DNA of 8,963 bases. Source: Anaerolinea sp. (GTDB taxonomy: Bacteria > Chloroflexota > Anaerolineae > JAAEKA01). The position numbers and the translations under genes were made by a program. Shown piece after piece: positions 1-6,485 of the stretch. Numbering within the stretch: the stretch's first letter is position 1; each line of letters starts with the position of its first letter. The notes beneath the pieces are model-generated. The model was given only the letters and a program-made list of their open reading frames with translations, was not told where the DNA came from and searched no databases. The DNA is taken from contig JACSRL010000477.1 in NCBI GenBank assembly GCA_014879765.1, positions 1-8,963 on the forward strand, written 5' to 3'.

Positions 1-102
1 ATCGGCGCGCACCGCGATGCCGGCTGGCAGCGGGTGCTGCTGGCCGACATCGCGCGCGAGCTGATCAAGCGGCTGGATCGCCCTGTGCTGGTGGTGCGGT
101 AA
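1..102 (+). CDS. C-terminal end of a probable universal stress protein (UspA-like), 5' truncated
   Basis: Reading frame 1 is open from the first base and ends in TAA at 100-102, giving 33 residues of a protein whose start lies outside the window. The visible tail has an alpha-helical stretch (LLADIARELIKRL) followed by DRPVLVVR. This resembles the last helix and final beta strand of UspA-domain proteins, which commonly end '...CPVLVVR'. Usp proteins are soluble cytoplasmic nucleotide-binding stress proteins. The nucleotide-binding G-x2-G-x9-G-S/T motif would lie further upstream, and only an IGAHRDAG stretch is visible, so the assignment rests on a short tail. The gene converges on the leftward DUF5615 gene with only 3 nt between the stops and no hairpin terminator. 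The C-terminus of another Rossmann-like protein is the main alternative. Confidence 0.5.
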   Translation: MGAHRDAGWQRVLLADIARELIKRLDRPVLVVR

Positions 103-105
103 CAG

Positions 106-480
106 TCAGATCGGCTTGCGCGTGATACGCACCGCGCCTGGCTGTATGACGACGAAGGAATCGCTAAGCTGCCCCGCATGCTCGCGCACAACGCGCCTCA
201 CCATGTTCACCAAGGTGAGGCGCGTGTGCCCCGGGAATCGAATCAGGATCACACCGGCTGATCGTGCGGTGCTGGCAAACACCAGCCAGCCGAAATCCTT
301 GTCTTCCGTCAACAGTATTCGGTTCTCTCGCTCTGCCCGTTCAATCAATAGCCGATCGTCAGATCGTCGCATGTTCTCACTCACGGCATAGACATCGAAG
401 CCGTCAGCCCGCAACGCGCGCACAACAGCGAAGTCACAACTCTCGTCGGCCAGGAAACGCAGTTGCGCCGTGTCCATCAT
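106..480 (-). CDS. DUF5615-family PIN-like protein, probable toxin of a DUF433/DUF5615 pair
   Basis: The 124-residue product matches the DUF5615 (Mut7-C/PIN-like) family. It has an N-terminal strand ending in the acidic motif RFLADES (D12, E13), then helices, then ILLTEDKDFG (D60, D62), where the family has its second acidic cluster, and a late strand GVILIRFPG. The fold is related to PIN nucleases, and the acidic residues probably bind a divalent metal for RNA cleavage. That activity is inferred from the family and is not shown here. The start codon is the ATG at 480-478, with a second ATG directly after it. No Shine-Dalgarno precedes it, but the ATGA at 480-477 overlaps the stop of the upstream DUF433 gene, so translation is probably coupled. 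This is the standard antitoxin-then-toxin order. Its stop at 108-106 lies 3 nt from the stop of the convergent gene. Confidence 0.87.
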   Translation of the reverse strand: MMDTAQLRFLADESCDFAVVRALRADGFDVYAVSENMRRSDDRLLIERAERENRILLTEDKDFGWLVFASTARSAGVILIRFPGHTRLTLVNMVRRVVREHAGQLSDSFVVIQPGAVRITRKPI

Positions 481-707
481 GCAGGCTGCAGAAGAACGGT
501 CTCAAGGGCAAGCGAATCAGCCGCATATCTGAGTGCCGCCCGGATATCACCAGGGCTCAAACGAGGATAAGCGTCGAGAAGGTCTGCTTCACTTGCTCCT
601 TCGCTCAGCTTCCTGATGATCAGCTCGACCGGGATACGTGTGTCTCGGATGACCGGTTTGCCCAACATGACGGACGGATTGATTTCGATGCGACCGCTTG
701 TGTTCAT
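477..707 (-). CDS. DUF433-family antitoxin-like protein
   Basis: This is a 76-residue protein of the DUF433 family (VapB45-like; winged-helix-type DNA-binding antitoxins). The hallmark N-terminal signature is clear: RIEINPSVMLGKPVIRDTRI. Families usually have G where this protein has D in 'IRGTRIPV'. The helical part is LSEGASEADLLDAYPRLSPG followed by DIRAALRYAA. It is expected to neutralise the DUF5615 partner and repress its own promoter. The start was chosen at the ATG 707-705 because GGAG at 719-716 sits 8 nt upstream. A longer reading from GTG at 716 would begin inside that ribosome-binding site. Its TGA overlaps the downstream toxin start by 4 nt (ATGA). A good promoter lies about 50 bp upstream on the same strand. 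Confidence 0.88.
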   Translation of the reverse strand: MNTSGRIEINPSVMLGKPVIRDTRIPVELIIRKLSEGASEADLLDAYPRLSPGDIRAALRYAADSLALETVLLQPA

Positions 708-715
708 GGGTATCA

Positions 716-719
716 CTCC
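716..719 (-). promoter_or_regulatory. Ribosome binding site deciding the DUF433 start
   Basis: GGAG on the minus strand (719 to 716) is 8 nt before the ATG at 707. The in-frame GTG at 716-714 starts on its last G and therefore cannot use it. This supports the shorter, 76-residue product. Confidence 0.7.
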
Positions 720-755
720 GTTTCAAACGCGTTCTATCGTCGCAGGACCGCCTGG

Positions 756-784
756 ATTGTACGTCATTCTAGCCGGAGCGTCAA
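756..784 (-). promoter_or_regulatory. Predicted sigma70-type promoter of the DUF433/DUF5615 pair
   Basis: On the minus strand TTGACG (784-779) and TACAAT (761-756) are separated by exactly 17 bp, which matches the -35/-10 consensus in 10 of 12 positions. The predicted transcription start near 749 leaves a leader of about 40 nt before the DUF433 ATG at 707. The promoter occupies the short gap after the end of the large leftward gene (stop at 815), so the pair can be transcribed independently of it. No hairpin terminator is visible between 785 and 815, so read-through from the large gene is also possible. Confidence 0.72.
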
Positions 785-814
785 ACACCCAGGATATCTT
801 AGGCTTTGGTGCGT

Positions 815-3800
815 TCACCAGCCTGCCAGCCAGTTTGGTGAATAATCGAAGTTCACTTCGTTGTCGGTCAACAGCGCCAGACCGCTGCCGTCAGACTGGA
901 TGCGCATGATCTCGCTGTAGCCGCTGCCGGGCCGGTAGCCGCTGAAGAGGATGGCGTCGCCGCCGAAGTCCCAGGCCGGCGCCTCGGGCCGCAGCGCCTG
1001 CGGCGCCAGAAGCTGGATGTCGCTGCCGTCGCTGCGCACGGTGTACAGCGCCTGCCCCTGCGACCGGCTGCCCCAGAAGGCCAGGCGCGTGCCGGAGGAG
1101 GACCAGCTTGGGCTGCGATCGTCGAAGCCGCTGGTCACCGGCCGCACGTCGGCGCCGTCCGCGGCCATGCTGAAGATCTCGCCGTTGGAGGGGGTGCGAT
1201 AGGCCGTGAAGGCGATGCGCCCGCCGAGCTTCGACCAGTCGGGGTACAGATCGTCGCCGGTGTTGTGGGTGATCTGCGTCAGGCCGTGCGTGGCCAGGTC
1301 CAGCACGTAGATCTCCCAGTCGCCGTCGCGCTTGGAGGCCAGGGCGAGCCTGCGGCTGTCGGCCGACCAGGTGGGGTGCAGATTGTCGAAGGGGCCATCG
1401 GTCAGTTGCACCGCGCCGCGGCCGTCGCGGCTCATCAGCCAGATTTGACTGGGGCCGCTCCCCTCGCGGCGCTCATAGGCGATCCAGCGTCCATCGGGTG
1501 AGCCGGCCGGCGCGTTTTCCTGCGCGTGCGGTGTGTAGGTCAGGCGAAGCTGTCGCCGGCCGTCGGGCAACATGCGATAGATCTCGCCGTTGCCGTCGCG
1601 GTCGCTGATGAACACCACCTGCGCCGGCCCCTGGTCCTGGATGACGGTCAGCGCGTCGCTATCCCGGCTCGTCACAAAAACCTTGCTCAGCCGCGGCTCG
1701 AAGGCGATCCCTTCCTCGGCGCCGGGCGGCACGGCGATACTGGTCACCGGCGACCAGTCGAAGGTATCGTAGACTTTGACCTCGTCGCCGCAGGCCACGA
1801 ACAGATGCCCGCTGTCGGGGTTGACCAACAGCACGAAGGGCTCCTTGCCTGTGCTAATCGTCCCGACAACCTGGTCCAGATAGACGTCGATCACGGTCAC
1901 GGTGTGCGCCGGGCCGCGGTTGGCCACGTACAGCCGCCGGCTGGCCGGATCGTAGGAGATGCCATAGGGCGCGGCGATGCCGTTCCACTGGTGGATGACC
2001 TGGCCGTTGACCAGATGAAACACCTGATTCGACCCATGCGCGGACAGGAACACATCGCCGGTGGTCGGGTCGGCCGCCAGCAGCGCGGGCTCGTGGCCCA
2101 CGCCGTGCAGCGTGCGGATCACAGCCAGGGTCGCGGGGTCGAACACGGTCACCGTGTCGTTGCCGAAGTTGGCGATGTAGCCATAGCCGCCGGCCACCGT
2201 CACGCCGTCCGGCAGGAGATTGGCCGGGATGTTCTGCGCCAGCGCGCCAGCCACCGGATCGACCACCGACGCGTTGGCTGTCTGGCGGTTGGCGACCACC
2301 ACGTGGCCGCTGCCGGGGATGACCGCCACGCCGTTGGGGCCGCGCGCGTCCGCCCCCAGGTCGATCTGCGCCTGCAGGCTGAGGTATTCGTTGACCACGC
2401 CCAGGGTGCGGCCGCTGTGGTTCACGCCGTGAAACGCGACATAGACCCGGTCGCCGGCCGCGTTGACCGCCACGCCATGCGGCCGGCTGCCGGCCGGCAG
2501 GTTGAGCTGGCCGGCCCAGTAGGGCGTCGGCACGTGGCCGGGCGTAGCCGTGGGGATGGCCGTGGGTGTCGCAGTGGGTGTCGCAGTGGGTGTCGCGGTG
2601 GGTGTCGTCGTCAGCGTGGCCGTTGGGGTGGGTGTGGCCGGCGGCGCTTCATGACCGCGCAGGATCAGCGGCAGGAAGATGTGGCGCAGGGGCGGCTGGG
2701 CCCGCCGGCAGATGCGCAGCGCGACCTCGTCCAGCACCATGCCGCTGCGGCCGCCGGTCCCGTTGTTGAAGGTTCCGAAGTGCAGCCAGAAGCTGCGGCC
2801 GGCATAGACGCTCAAATCCACTGTGGTCAGCGTCCAGGTCTGGCTGTTGTCGCGCCAGGTGCGCAACACGTCGTAGCTGCCGTCGGCGAAGACCGCCAGC
2901 AGGTATTGGTAGTCTGCCACCTCCGGACCGGCCGTCAGCAGGGTGGCTACATCGACCTCGGCGTCCCCCACGGCCGCGCTGTCGCCCAGCGTTGGATAGC
3001 GCCAGAAGGTGAGGGTTGCGCTGCTGGCATTGGCCGGGACGCTGACCCACTGGCGCGCGCTGGAGTAGCTGTAGACGTTGGGGCCGCTGGGGCCTGTGCC
3101 CGTGCGCATGGCATACACGCCGGCGTAGCGGATGTCCTGCGCGTAGCCGGCCGGCAGCGGCGTGCTGGGCGTCTCCCAGGCGCGGGCGATGTGGGGGTAG
3201 GGCAGCAGCTCCGGCCCGGTCTCGAAGCCGCCGTCGGCCAGCGCCTCGTAGCAGAGGCTGGTGTAGCGATAGATGACGCCCTCGGCCAGCGCAAACAGAT
3301 CAGGCAGCGGCCCGGCGGCTACCACCTGCTGCGGGGCCGCGCCGCCCGGCAGCAGTTCCTGTGGCGCCCAGCGCTGCCCGCCGTTGTCGGAGCGATAGAT
3401 CATCGGCGGAAAGCGCGGGTCCCACTGCGGCCCGGTCAGCGCCAGGTAGAGCGCCTCGCCGGCCGGATCAGGCGCCAGGCTGCGGTAGGTCTCGTTGTAG
3501 TTGCCATCCAGCCCGGCGGTGACGTTGCTCCAGGTCGCGCCGCCGTCGGTGGAGCGAACGATGCCGGCCTCCGGCTGTATGGCCGAGCCTTCGATCTCAC
3601 GATACACCGCCCACAGCGTGTGGTCGATGGCGTAGCGGGGCGAGATGGCCAGGCTGTAGGTGGGGCTGGCCGCGTTCAGCCGCTGCCAGCTCGCGCCGCC
3701 GTCGGTCGAACGACTTATGGCGCCATAGCCGGCCGCAAAGAGGGTGTGATCGGTGGCGTAGGCCGGCGAAATCGCCAGCAGATAGGCCTCCAGACTGGCT

Positions 3801-4345
3801 GGCTGGCCGGCCGAGGGCAGCCACGAATCGCCCGCGTCGGTGGAGCGGTAAACCTGCTGCTGGTCAAATAGCGTGTTGATCAGGAACAGGGTGCGATCCA
3901 GGGTGAAGTTGGGCGACACCGTCAAATCCGACACCGCCGTGCTGCTCCAGACCATCTGCCAGGTTGCGCCGCCGTCGGTGGAGCGCAACACGCGGCAGCC
4001 CGGCGGGCTGGCTGTTTCAGCCAGGACGAACAGGGTGTGATCGGCTGAATAGGCAGGTGAGGGGATGATCTTGACGGCGCCGGCAGCGCCTGTGCCCAGC
4101 GCAGTCCAGTGCTGGCCGGCATCAGTGCTGCGGTAGAGACCGGCCTGCGTGCCTGCAAACAGCGTGTGATCGGTCGCGAAGGTGGGTGAGGCAGCGATAG
4201 CCTTGATGGGAAAGCTGTCCGGCGCAGATAGCATCTGCCAGGACGGAGGCGAGGAGGGCGTTGACAGGGAACTGGCCAGCGCGCCGGCGCTCACCAGCAG
4301 CAGAGTCAACGCGGCGAGGATAAGCGGAAGGGTGCGCGTCTTCAT
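815..4345 (-). CDS. Large secreted multi-beta-propeller protein (BNR + jelly-roll-like + YVTN + TolB/PD40)
   Basis: The product has about 1176 residues. A Sec signal peptide covers residues 1-24 (MKTR, a hydrophobic core, then AGALA before SSLS). Residues ~30-362 carry six BNR/Asp-box repeats of the type SPxFxxDHTLF...RSTDGGxxW, as in sialidase/Ycf48-like propellers. Residues ~365-546 look like a jelly-roll or MAM/CBM-like domain (LADGGFETG, FWLHFGTFNNG, GMVLDEVAL) and are bracketed by two Cys, C365 and C546, which could form a disulphide. A Thr/Pro linker of TATP units spans 567-608. Residues ~609-905 form seven YVTN/YncE-type blades (GVAVNAAGDRVYVA, LYVANRG). Residues ~907-1176 carry six PD40/TolB-like repeats (GEIYRMLPDG, EIYVLDLATHG). 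No catalytic motif or membrane anchor is visible. The ATG at 4345 is preceded by GGGAGGT and starts exactly at the signal peptide. The frame is open further upstream to 4534, but that extension would run across the divergent promoter. The function is unknown; an extracellular binding or scaffold role is inferred. Confidence 0.85.
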   Translation of the reverse strand: MKTRTLPLILAALTLLLVSAGALASSLSTPSSPPSWQMLSAPDSFPIKAIAASPTFATDHTLFAGTQAGLYRSTDAGQHWTALGTGAAGAVKIIPSPAYSADHTLFVLAETASPPGCRVLRSTDGGATWQMVWSSTAVSDLTVSPNFTLDRTLFLINTLFDQQQVYRSTDAGDSWLPSAGQPASLEAYLLAISPAYATDHTLFAAGYGAISRSTDGGASWQRLNAASPTYSLAISPRYAIDHTLWAVYREIEGSAIQPEAGIVRSTDGGATWSNVTAGLDGNYNETYRSLAPDPAGEALYLALTGPQWDPRFPPMIYRSDNGGQRWAPQELLPGGAAPQQVVAAGPLPDLFALAEGVIYRYTSLCYEALADGGFETGPELLPYPHIARAWETPSTPLPAGYAQDIRYAGVYAMRTGTGPSGPNVYSYSSARQWVSVPANASSATLTFWRYPTLGDSAAVGDAEVDVATLLTAGPEVADYQYLLAVFADGSYDVLRTWRDNSQTWTLTTVDLSVYAGRSFWLHFGTFNNGTGGRSGMVLDEVALRICRRAQPPLRHIFLPLILRGHEAPPATPTPTATLTTTPTATPTATPTATPTAIPTATPGHVPTPYWAGQLNLPAGSRPHGVAVNAAGDRVYVAFHGVNHSGRTLGVVNEYLSLQAQIDLGADARGPNGVAVIPGSGHVVVANRQTANASVVDPVAGALAQNIPANLLPDGVTVAGGYGYIANFGNDTVTVFDPATLAVIRTLHGVGHEPALLAADPTTGDVFLSAHGSNQVFHLVNGQVIHQWNGIAAPYGISYDPASRRLYVANRGPAHTVTVIDVYLDQVVGTISTGKEPFVLLVNPDSGHLFVACGDEVKVYDTFDWSPVTSIAVPPGAEEGIAFEPRLSKVFVTSRDSDALTVIQDQGPAQVVFISDRDGNGEIYRMLPDGRRQLRLTYTPHAQENAPAGSPDGRWIAYERREGSGPSQIWLMSRDGRGAVQLTDGPFDNLHPTWSADSRRLALASKRDGDWEIYVLDLATHGLTQITHNTGDDLYPDWSKLGGRIAFTAYRTPSNGEIFSMAADGADVRPVTSGFDDRSPSWSSSGTRLAFWGSRSQGQALYTVRSDGSDIQLLAPQALRPEAPAWDFGGDAILFSGYRPGSGYSEIMRIQSDGSGLALLTDNEVNFDYSPNWLAGW
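2562..2609 (-). repeat. 12-bp tandem repeat, 4 copies, encoding the TATP linker
   Basis: Four near-identical 12-bp units (GTGGGTGTCGCA on the + strand; the last two copies differ at the end) lie in frame within the large leftward gene. On the coding strand each gives a T-A-T-P unit of the low-complexity linker between the jelly-roll-like domain and the YVTN propeller. The flanks continue as diverged copies of the same motif. Such repeats change length readily by slippage in multiples of four residues without breaking the frame. Confidence 0.85.
3530..4200 (-). repeat. Diverged coding repeats of the BNR/Asp-box propeller
   Basis: Two short DNA blocks recur at spacings of roughly 100-150 bp on the + strand. 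One is GCCGCCGTCGGTGGAGCG and variants (near 3540, 3700, 3833 and 3968), encoding RSTDGG. The other is AGCGTGTGATCGGT and variants (near 3617, 3741, 3889, 4030 and 4160), encoding TDHTLF. They mark the blades of the N-terminal propeller and show that it arose by internal duplication of a unit of about 40-50 residues. Confidence 0.7.
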
Positions 4346-4350
4346 CGGAG

Positions 4351-4357
4351 ACCTCCC
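4351..4357 (-). promoter_or_regulatory. Ribosome binding site deciding the start of the large secreted protein
   Basis: GGGAGGT on the minus strand (4357 to 4351) is an almost perfect Shine-Dalgarno sequence ending 5 nt before the ATG at 4345. Combined with the signal peptide that begins at this Met, it fixes the start here. The open frame extends 63 codons further upstream, but those codons have no such site. Confidence 0.85.
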
Positions 4358-4523
4358 TGACAACGAACTTGCTGTCAAAGCGCGAAAACAACCGCAACGC
4401 GATACCTTGCTGCGGCGACGCGCCCAGCCAACGACTGCGCTGTCGCTGCACAAAGCGCGTCTAAAGAAGAAGACGTATGAGTAAGGCGTGAGACACGGTG
4501 AAGTCATCCGAGATCTCTGCTGC

Positions 4524-4552
4524 TTGGCACACACCTCGTTGGGATGTATAAT
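4524..4552 (+). promoter_or_regulatory. Near-consensus sigma70-type promoter of the DUF104/PIN pair
   Basis: TTGGCA (4524-4529) and a perfect TATAAT (4547-4552) are separated by 17 bp, giving 11 of 12 consensus positions. The predicted start near 4559 leaves a leader of about 30 nt to the ATG at 4590, which is preceded by GGAG at 4579-4582. This is the strongest promoter match in the window. It lies between the DUF104/PIN pair and the divergent large gene, and antitoxin autorepression here would be expected from the family. Confidence 0.8.
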
Positions 4553-4589
4553 TCAAATAGTGACCCTGCCATGGATCTGGAGATGAGCT

Positions 4590-4895
4590 ATGAACTTACT
4601 TGCGACTTACACTACCGCCACCGCGATCTATGAACACGGGACGTTGCGCTTGCTAAGCCCGCTCCCTCTCCCAGAGCGCACCCGCGTCAAGCTGGTAATC
4701 CAACCTATCGACGATAGCGATGAGCTGCACCGGGTTAAACAGGTGCTGACCGCCACTGGCTTAGTGACGGCGCCACCAGGCGCTGTCACTGGTTTGGCGC
4801 TCGGATCAGAGCTTCGCCTGGCAGAGACCGCTGAACGCTACGCCGTAGGCGGCCCCCTGTCTGAGACCATCATTGCCGAACGGGATGCAAGATGA
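4590..4895 (+). CDS. DUF104 (AF2212-like) antitoxin-like protein
   Basis: The 101-residue product carries a DUF104-type N-terminal segment: TAIYEHGTLRLLSPLPLPER followed by TRVKLVIQP. This is the short beta-rich motif 'xAxYExGxLxPLxPLxLPExTxVxVxI' of antitoxins found next to PIN toxins. The C-terminal half (residues ~45-101) is probably the toxin-wrapping tail; it ends ETIIAERDAR, and the terminal ATGA at 4892-4895 overlaps the PIN gene. The start at 4590 has GGAG 7 nt upstream. The role is neutralisation of the co-encoded PIN ribonuclease and probably autorepression, both inferred from the family. Base composition of this gene and the next appears less GC-rich than the kinase and peptidase downstream, consistent with separate acquisition. 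Confidence 0.82.
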   Translation: MNLLATYTTATAIYEHGTLRLLSPLPLPERTRVKLVIQPIDDSDELHRVKQVLTATGLVTAPPGAVTGLALGSELRLAETAERYAVGGPLSETIIAERDAR

Positions 4896-5362
4896 GTTCT
4901 TCGATCTACTATCTGGATACCAGCGCGCTGATCAAGCGCTACGTAGCCGAGACTGGTAGCGCTTGGATCCGTAGCTTAGTCGATCCTACGGCGTCCAACT
5001 TGCTGTTGACTGCCCGATTGACCATTGTTGAGGCTCGCAGCGCCTTGGCCCGCCGCAAGCGCGAGGCTTCGATCAGCGATGACGATCACGTCTTTGCGGT
5101 CGGCATGTTAGCTAATCGCACCTTCACACAGTACCACTTTGTTGAGCTTGAGGAAACTGTTGTTTATCTGGCAGGTGACCTTTTGGATCACCATCCGCTA
5201 CGCGCCTATGACGCCGTGCAGTTGGCATCTGCTCTGATGATCAATTCAGCATTGATAGCCGCTGAACTGCCTGGTTTGATCTTTCTCACGGCCGACGATC
5301 GACTGTCGAGTATAGCGCAGATTGAAGACATGGCCTGTGACAATCCCAACTTCTATCCTTGA
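4892..5362 (+). CDS. PIN-domain ribonuclease, VapC-type toxin
   Basis: The 156-residue protein has the PIN-domain acidic residues in order. D9 is in YYLDTSALIKRY, E47 in LTIVEARSAL, D107 in LRAYDAVQLASAL and D135 in FLTADDRLSSIA. These four residues form the Mg2+-dependent nuclease centre of VapC toxins, which cleave tRNA, rRNA or other RNA in the cytoplasm. The target cannot be told from sequence. The length is slightly above the usual 130-145 residues. The start ATG at 4892 lies inside the ATGA overlap with the DUF104 gene, so translation is probably coupled and antitoxin is made first. All catalytic positions are present, so the toxin looks intact. No rho-independent terminator is visible after the TGA at 5360-5362. 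Confidence 0.92.
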   Translation: MSSSIYYLDTSALIKRYVAETGSAWIRSLVDPTASNLLLTARLTIVEARSALARRKREASISDDDHVFAVGMLANRTFTQYHFVELEETVVYLAGDLLDHHPLRAYDAVQLASALMINSALIAAELPGLIFLTADDRLSSIAQIEDMACDNPNFYP

Positions 5363-5419
5363 CGGGGGCGTGACCGAAGATCAGATATGGTCGTAATCAT
5401 AAGAAGACAACTGAAACAA

Positions 5420-5453
5420 ATGGACTTGAAGGGCCTCCTACTCATGAGTCCAT
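5420..5453. promoter_or_regulatory. Inverted repeat with overlapping palindrome upstream of the pfkB-family promoter
   Basis: ATGGACT (5420-5426) and its exact reverse complement AGTCCAT (5447-5453) are separated by 20 nt. The right arm overlaps a perfect 10-bp palindrome, ACTCATGAGT (5440-5449). The element ends 8 bp before the extended -10 box of the kinase gene, so an operator for a dimeric regulator is plausible. It could also be a weak hairpin after the PIN gene, but no T-tract follows. Confidence 0.35.
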
Positions 5454-5461
5454 CTGGGCGA

Positions 5462-5470
5462 TGCTACAAT
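5462..5470 (+). promoter_or_regulatory. Predicted extended -10 promoter of the PfkB-family kinase gene
   Basis: TGCTACAAT fits the extended -10 pattern TGnTAtaaT. No good -35 box is seen at 17 bp, where TCATGA lies within the ACTCATGAGT palindrome, as is tolerated for extended -10 promoters. The predicted start near 5477 gives a leader of about 17 nt to the ATG at 5494. An in-frame ATG at 5461 overlaps this promoter, so it would be untranscribed and is not the start. Confidence 0.5.
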
Positions 5471-5493
5471 GGCGTCCACCTGGAGATCTTGTC

Positions 5494-6465
5494 ATGAATA
5501 TACTCTCGGCTGGCTTTGTTTGCGGCGACCTGGTGCTGGCGCCGGTGGATGAACTGCCGCCGGTGGGCGGCAATCGTTTTGTCCAACATGCCGCGCTGAC
5601 CATCGGCGGCTGCGCGGCCAACGCCGCGGTGGGCCTGGCTCGCCTGCTGGGCACGGCCGGCGGCCGCGTGGCGCTGGCCGGCCGCGTCGGCGATGACCCG
5701 TTGGGCCGCTTGCTGCACGAGTCCCTGGCTGAGGTCGATGTGGACACAGGTCCGCTGTTGACCACGCCGGGGGTGGCCACCGCCATCAACACCGTTCTGA
5801 TCGCCAGCAACAGCGAGCGCAGCTTCTACGTCTTTCCCGGCGCGTGCGCTCATCTCACCGCGGCAGACCTGCCCGATAGCCTGCTCTGCCAGTTCGACCA
5901 CCTGCATCTGGGCGCGATCGGCGCGCTGCCTGGCCTGGCCGGCGCGGCCGCAGCCGACGTGGCCCGCCGCGCCCGCGGCCTGGGGCTGAGCACCAGCCTG
6001 GACATCACCCTCAACCCGCCGCGCGACAGCGCGGCCGACGTGCTGCCGCTGCTGCCCTACATCGACCTTTTTCTGCCCAATTTGAGCGAGGCGCAGGCCG
6101 TTCTTGGCCCCGGCGATGTCGATGCGCTGCTGGCGCGGGGGCTGGCTCGCGGTATGTATCTGATGGGACTGAAGCTGGGCAGCGCTGGCTGCCGGCTGGC
6201 GACGTTCGCTGAACAAACCAGCGTGCCCGCCTACCAGGTGGCCGCCATCGACACTGTGGGCGCGGGCGATGCCTGGTCGGCGGCCGTGATCTATGGCTGG
6301 CGCATGGGCTGGCCGCTGGCCGAGATCGGCCGCTTCGCCAACGCGGCTGGCGCGCTGTGTACGCTGCATCCAGGCGCTACCGCCGGGATGGCCGATGTCG
6401 AGAGCATCCAGCGCTTTGTCCACAGCCAGACCGCTGGCGTCGCTGATCACCCTGCAAGTCCATGA
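5494..6465 (+). CDS. PfkB-family (ribokinase-like) carbohydrate or nucleoside kinase
   Basis: The 323-residue product has the ribokinase-fold signatures. D12 and the early glycines (SAGFVCGD, PVGGNRF) form the substrate side. The PfkB motif 1 region TIGGCAANAAVGLARLLG lies at ~36-53. Motif 2, DTVGAGDAWSAAVIYG, is at ~253-268, with the GAGD anion hole and D259 as the predicted catalytic base. Length is typical (300-330). The enzyme would phosphorylate a sugar or nucleoside hydroxyl from ATP in the cytoplasm; the substrate cannot be assigned. The start at 5494 has GGAG 8 nt upstream and begins with the family's first strand. The 11-codon longer reading from 5461 overlaps the promoter and was rejected. 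The neighbours are not an obvious sugar pathway and the gene seems to be its own transcription unit. Confidence 0.9.
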   Translation: MNILSAGFVCGDLVLAPVDELPPVGGNRFVQHAALTIGGCAANAAVGLARLLGTAGGRVALAGRVGDDPLGRLLHESLAEVDVDTGPLLTTPGVATAINTVLIASNSERSFYVFPGACAHLTAADLPDSLLCQFDHLHLGAIGALPGLAGAAAADVARRARGLGLSTSLDITLNPPRDSAADVLPLLPYIDLFLPNLSEAQAVLGPGDVDALLARGLARGMYLMGLKLGSAGCRLATFAEQTSVPAYQVAAIDTVGAGDAWSAAVIYGWRMGWPLAEIGRFANAAGALCTLHPGATAGMADVESIQRFVHSQTAGVADHPASP

Positions 6466-6485
6466 CGCGGCTCAGGTCGCGATAA

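Noticed and set aside
264..845. A 193-codon + strand open frame spanning the first toxin-antitoxin pair
   Set aside because: It overlaps two well-supported minus-strand genes and the end of a third, and its product has no recognisable family features.
1526..3871. A 781-codon open frame on the + strand opposite the large secreted protein
   Set aside because: It is the antisense shadow of a GC-rich gene whose codon bias removes stops on the other strand. The translation is rich in R, A, G, V, D and H with no recognisable domain, and the minus strand encodes clear propeller repeats with a signal peptide and ribosome-binding site.
5370..5392. Possible hairpin just after the PIN toxin gene (GACC...GGTC)
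   Set aside because: Only a 4-bp stem with a 13-nt loop and no T-tract, so it is not a credible terminator.
5464..6450. A 328-codon open frame on the - strand opposite the PfkB-family kinase
   Set aside because: It is antisense to a gene with both PfkB signatures, and its translation (Q/A/H/R-rich) shows no family motif.
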